A DNA stretch of 64,000 nucleotides from Ailanthus altissimus (taxonomy: Eukaryota; Streptophyta; Magnoliopsida; Sapindales; Simaroubaceae), in contig OX327712.1 of assembly GCA_946807835.1 (NCBI GenBank), positions 15,208,001-15,272,000 on the forward strand, written 5' to 3'. The position numbers and the translations under genes were made by a program. Shown here piece after piece: positions 60,504-64,000 of this stretch. How positions within the stretch are numbered: position 1 is the first letter of the stretch; every line of letters begins with the position of its first letter. Under the pieces are notes generated by a model that saw only the letters and a list, made by a program, of their open reading frames with translations, was not told the origin of the DNA and made no database searches.

Positions 60504-60770
60504 TTAAGTAGAGATAGAAACAAGATGCACATACTGTGCATTAGAAGGGGACGCAGAAGCTTCCACATCTAAAAGAGTCATTATGGCGCTTGCACTTATC
60601 CTACCAACCACATTTGAAAATATAACTGGAGTGTAAAGGCAATCCTCAAGAAGACTGTTAGAATGGGATAAGTAAGGTACCTTCATCATGTGCCATGCAG
60701 GTTCAAGAGAAACTTCAGATAAGGTACTGAGCCAGCTCCTATGAAGAAAAGTGTCGCTGCAGCCTATTAA
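60504..60770 (-). pseudogene. Exon-like fragment of an unidentified plant gene
   Basis: The minus strand is open from about 60770 to TAA 60504, with normal-looking protein text ('SEVSLEPAWHMMKVPYLSHS', 'CLYTPVIFSNVVGRISASAI'). The last codons are followed by 'ttaaag|gtgagc', which would serve as a 5' splice site. I do not recognise the family. It lies between CACTA-type subterminal repeats and the copia elements, so it may be a gene piece carried by the transposon or a decayed local gene. Confidence 0.3.
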
Positions 60771-61017
60771 TACTTATGACTGTATGTTTTAATTTGTTAT
60801 TTCTAAGATTACAAATGAAAATTTTTGGTTCATTGTCTATTAAAAAAAAAGATAAAAGAGAAGAAAAAGAACGGTATTTCTACTAAGACAGTTTGAAGAA
60901 TAATGAAGTCTCTAGGTTATTAAGACGCCCAAAACAAAAATGTTCAAGGCTTTATTTTTTTTAATTTATACCTCCAAAACTATGTCGTTTTGGGGCTTTT
61001 TAAAAAAATATTATTAT
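60771..61017. other. Short gap with a cgtcgtttt motif
   Basis: 'actatgtcgttttggggc' near 60980 parallels the 'gacgtcgttttgagc' motif beside the CACTA-like repeats at 16140. Confidence 0.35.
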
Positions 61018-61115
61018 TTCACTAACACTATAGTATCACTAATTCACTGATACTTTATGGTATTAACAATTCACTGATACTTTATTTCGTTGATACCATG
61101 ATATCAGTAATTAGA
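61018..61115. mobile_element. CACTA-type subterminal repeat block
   Basis: 'ttcactaacactatagtatc' followed by three 'attcactgatactttat' motifs and 'gataccatgatatcagtaat', the same family as at 15905 and 47680. It may be the far end of the unit starting at 47527, but no 'gtagtag' terminus is preserved. Confidence 0.4.
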
Positions 61116-61700
61116 TTTCATAGTTTCAATTTATTATTTTGTAATTATTTTAATTCACAATATTTCAAGTTGTAATCTTGGATTAGTCAAGATGTAATAT
61201 TCTCCTTTTTAATCACTTCTTAATAACCAATAATTTAAAATTAGTAATCATCATTTAATTTTAATTTTTTAATTATCATTAAGAGTTATTATGAATATAC
61301 ATATATCACATCATGTTAGTTAAGAGTAAAATGATAAAAGAATAGAAAAATCAAGTATTTAACTAAATCTTTTCAATGATAGAGATTAACTGAAGTATTT
61401 TAAAAAAATTAGAACATTAGTGAGTAATTTAAGATTTACTAGAGACTAGACTATTAATTTCTCATGTTTATATCAATAATAGGAGAATAACATTTTCTAT
61501 AAAAAGAAAGTCTATAATACTATTAGAGTACAATAAGATCACATTGAAGAATGAGGAAGTTCATTAAAGATAGTAGTTGTTTAACTCATTAAATTTTAGT
61601 ACATGCAAGAAATAATAGTAAAGGATTACTTCTAATCTAATGAATCCTAGTCCAAAAAGCTGTGTTTTACAGCACATCAAGCAAATATTTTTCCGTCCCT
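61116..61700. other. Intergenic, downstream of the polygalacturonase
   Basis: AT-rich, no gene seen. Confidence 0.45.
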
Positions 61701-61706
61701 TTTATT
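61701..61706 (-). terminator. Polyadenylation signal of the polygalacturonase gene
   Basis: AATAAA on the minus strand about 17 bases after the stop codon. Close, so a second signal further on may be used. Confidence 0.35.
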
Positions 61707-61722
61707 TTTTCTTTAAAATAAA

Positions 61723-63234
61723 TTACAAGCAACTGGTCGGCTGAACTAAACCAGAAGCCCATCCATCAGCATGGCTACACGATGCTTCAGCTTGTTGGTT
61801 TTTGTAACTGAGCTTTACATCCTCCAAACTTATCCCAGAGCATGGATTCTTTGAACTGCAATCAAACTTTACAGCAACTTCTGTTGCTGATGTTCCATAA
61901 ATATCTTGGTATCTCACGTCACTGATTTTAACCCCTGAAGCCTGTTATATTGACCAAATAATTAAGTGAGATTTTCGGATCCCATAAGAATTAATATATA
62001 TTATAAATTACATGAATTTACACCTACTTATATGTATTTTCCACATATGAGATTGTGAAATCATACTTGACCAAGGCATTTTTTGTCGTCGGGGCAGTAA
62101 TTCTGATCGATTACAATTGGGTTTTGGACATTGTTCATAAGAGCATGCTGAAAAAGAATGTTCCTAGCAAAGCCAGTGCTAGGTCTCCCCCAAGACTTAA
62201 TCCTTACTCCATTTTCAGTACCTGTAAATGTCACATTTTTTACTGTCACATTTTGCACTCCAGGCTCTTGTAGCTCCTTGCCTAAACTTCCAATACTGAA
62301 CCAAAATCACAACATTAAAATGGATCAGAGCTAAATTTACCATCAGAAATACAAAGAAAGAGAGAAATGATGTCTTCTTTTATTTTGTCTTTTTATACCT
62401 GATTCCGTGGCCGGGACCGCAAGCATTGTTTTCAATCCATAAATTGTTGGTTCCAGGACCAATGGATATACAATCATCGCCAGTCCCGATCCTAGAGTTC
62501 ACGATTGTGACACCGCTGGATGATTGAACGTGAATGCCATCGGTGTTGGGACTGTTGCCGGAGGCCGAAATTCTCGCCCCTTGTACTTTCACATTTTTGC
62601 AGCCATCGAATACAATATGGAACATCTGGCTATTTAGCGATGTTAATCCATTGATCATAATGTTGTTTGAATTGCCAAAGCCCAATGTCTGCGTACAAAC
62701 ACGAGAAAAAGAAAAAGAAAAGAACGTTAATTATAAAAATTTGCATACTACTTACATTTATTGTTGTAGGACGATATTTTATCTTACAGTGGCACCACTT
62801 GGGCAATCCTTGTTGCCTGACTTCTTACAAGCCCACAAGCCCGCACCTTGGCCATCAAGAATGCCACCATATATGGAAACTCCAGTAACATGCTCAAAGA
62901 AAAACCAGTGTGCATCATTCCCAATAACATGATAATCTGCTGGAGCCACCAGAGTCCCATCAATACGTATCGTAATATCATTGTTCTTGCATTTTCCTTG
63001 AAACACAACATTCCGTAGTAAGTACCTCCCCAGTGGCACGTAAATGGTTGCGGCGGCCGTCGAGTCGCAGGCTTTGGTCCATGCAGCAAGAAAGGCCTGC
63101 GTTGAGTCAGTTATGCCATCGGGCTTTGCCCCCAGTCCAAGCACATTGTAACTCACAGGAATTGCTAAAGATAAGCTAAAGAGGTAGATTGAGAGAATTA
63201 CTAAAAGAACACCTGAACTCATTGTTTTTGCCAT
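61723..63234 (-). CDS. Polygalacturonase (glycosyl hydrolase family 28), secreted
   Basis: Cell-wall enzyme that hydrolyses alpha-1,4-galacturonan in pectin. Four exons on the minus strand: 63234-62788, 62688-62399, 62295-62067 and 61941-61723. All introns are GT-AG; the coding length is 1185 nt, 394 residues, normal for the family. Residues 1-24 form a signal peptide ('[17 protein letters not shown]'). All four GH28 motifs are present: NTD at 197-199, GDD at 219-221, GHG with His243 (the intron splits the codon after it) and RIK at 277-279 (RIKSW). Eight or more Cys fit the family's disulfides. The end is 'VQPTSCL'. Start chosen at MAKTMSS, first ATG before the signal peptide. No defect seen. 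Exo- or endo-activity cannot be decided from motifs alone. Confidence 0.93.
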
Positions 63235-63331
63235 TTGTTATCTCAATTCTGTTGCTGAAACTGAGAGGAACAAATAAAGAAGTTAAGGAGTTGAAAATGT
63301 AGTGGTGAAGTTGAAAAGATTCACACAAGGG

Positions 63332-63342
63332 GTATTTATAGG
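63332..63342 (-). promoter_or_regulatory. TATA box of the polygalacturonase gene
   Basis: 'ctataaatacc' on the minus strand, about 100 bases upstream of the ATG, giving a plausible 5' UTR of about 70 bases. Confidence 0.6.
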
Positions 63343-63421
63343 ATTTGAATGTGAAGTGAAGACATTGATGATGGATATAGCTTCCAAATAAAGCAAAGCC
63401 GCGCCGAATTCTGAGTGCCAT

Positions 63422-64000
63422 TTTTTGTTTTAACTATTTTTAATTTTATTCACCAAATCGCTCTTAGTTGGATAATAGTTTGATGACAGAAGTGCTACAA
63501 ATACATACAAAGGACAAGTGCGCACGTACATGGTATCTTAAGATGTGAGATTCCAAAAGTAGTTAATAAATTAACGGCTAAATTGTCCGTTATCTCTTAT
63601 AGGATTTCGTAGTAGTCACTTATAATATTCCATTACTCCTTTGTTTTCTCTTAATTAAAAGTGAACTATCAATATTAATGTGAGGAATGTAATTTAAATG
63701 CATATTTCCTTTTATTTGATATATTTACGTAAATAAGAAAATAAAATATACACAAAAAATAAATTATATATGAGTTAATTGTAATATATATAGCAACAAT
63801 GTAAATATGACAAGAGAGAATTATATTATTAACAGGTTGATTTATATTTTTAATATCTCTTTCAAACTCAAGATAAAAAAATAATTTATTTTTGCAAATC
63901 AAATTAAGAAAAAAACCAAAATGAAAATAATACAATACCTTAATAATGAATTTATAAATGCACGCATGAGAAACAAGAATTGTCAAAAAGAGGCAACTAT
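63422..64000. other. Upstream flank of the polygalacturonase gene
   Basis: AT-rich. Contains the promoter region; no further gene. The 103-codon minus-strand frame at 63675-63986 is AT-driven and without domain. Confidence 0.45.

Noticed and set aside
63609..63619. 'cgtagtagtcac' as the missing right CACTA terminus
   Set aside because: It does not match the complement of the terminus at 47527 beyond seven or eight bases and lies beyond the intact polygalacturonase gene with no subterminal repeats beside it.
1..64000. tRNA, rRNA or CRISPR arrays
   Set aside because: None recognised; the regular repeats present are minisatellites or transposon subterminal repeats.

Overview
The window is AT-rich nuclear DNA from a flowering plant, almost certainly a eudicot. 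The evidence is spliced plant genes (a tau-class glutathione S-transferase and a polygalacturonase) and degenerate Ty3/gypsy (Athila, Tat-like, chromovirus-like) and Ty1/copia retrotransposons, CACTA-type ends and MITEs. I cannot name the species. Only two genes look intact: GSTU (9788-10963, + strand, 2 exons) and a secreted polygalacturonase (61723-63234, - strand, 4 exons). They bracket about 50 kb of nested repeats.

Left part (1-22472). This holds a chromovirus-like LTR end (1-1689), a gypsy gag remnant (3.7-4.7 kb), an Athila-type LTR fragment (5.1-5.5 kb), a copia remnant (5.6-6.8 kb), a tandem/foldback cluster (6.8-7.56 kb), and two MITEs (7.75-8.19 kb) related to a third at 2.06 kb. 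Two consecutive hairpins at 8890-9175 carry a P-loop-like sequence and resemble a miR482/2118-type locus. Next come the GSTU gene, a copia deletion derivative with two LTRs (11.5-13.9 kb), another copia remnant (14.8-15.35 kb), a CACTA-like end (15.9 kb), an unclassified repeat (16.2-18.2 kb) and a 438-bp foldback element (20.36 kb).

Centre (22473-47526). A complete 9.9-kb minus-strand Athila-lineage element (22473-32354) has two ~1.55-kb LTRs, a PBS, a PPT and near-matching 5-bp target duplications. It is non-autonomous: protease runs directly into an integrase remnant, and reverse transcriptase and RNase H are gone. Between that remnant and the 3' LTR it carries two non-retroelement reading frames: an intronless, broken copy of a LONELY GUY (LOG) cytokinin-activating enzyme, and a basic Cys-rich zinc-finger-like ORF of unknown origin with some resemblance to cysteine-rich RNA-binding proteins of plant RNA viruses. 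This is the most unusual content of the window. To its right lie a 5'-truncated Athila element with the Athila 3' ORF and a 3' LTR (32.7-41.4 kb), and a minus-strand gypsy relic whose gag and integrase are separated by 1.9 kb of 51-bp and 45-bp minisatellites (42.2-46.8 kb).

Right part (47527-64000). A CACTA terminus (47527) and a second block of the same subterminal repeats (61.0 kb) flank two full-length but dead copia elements. Copia 1 (49214-54108) has perfect CATGA target duplications and an LTR with three stacked inverted repeats, one holding the TATA box in its loop. Copia 2 (54623-59826) is RE1-like. Exon-like pieces lie between and beside them. The polygalacturonase gene closes the window.

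All splice sites, family names and repeat boundaries were read by eye from motifs. No alignment or database search was run.
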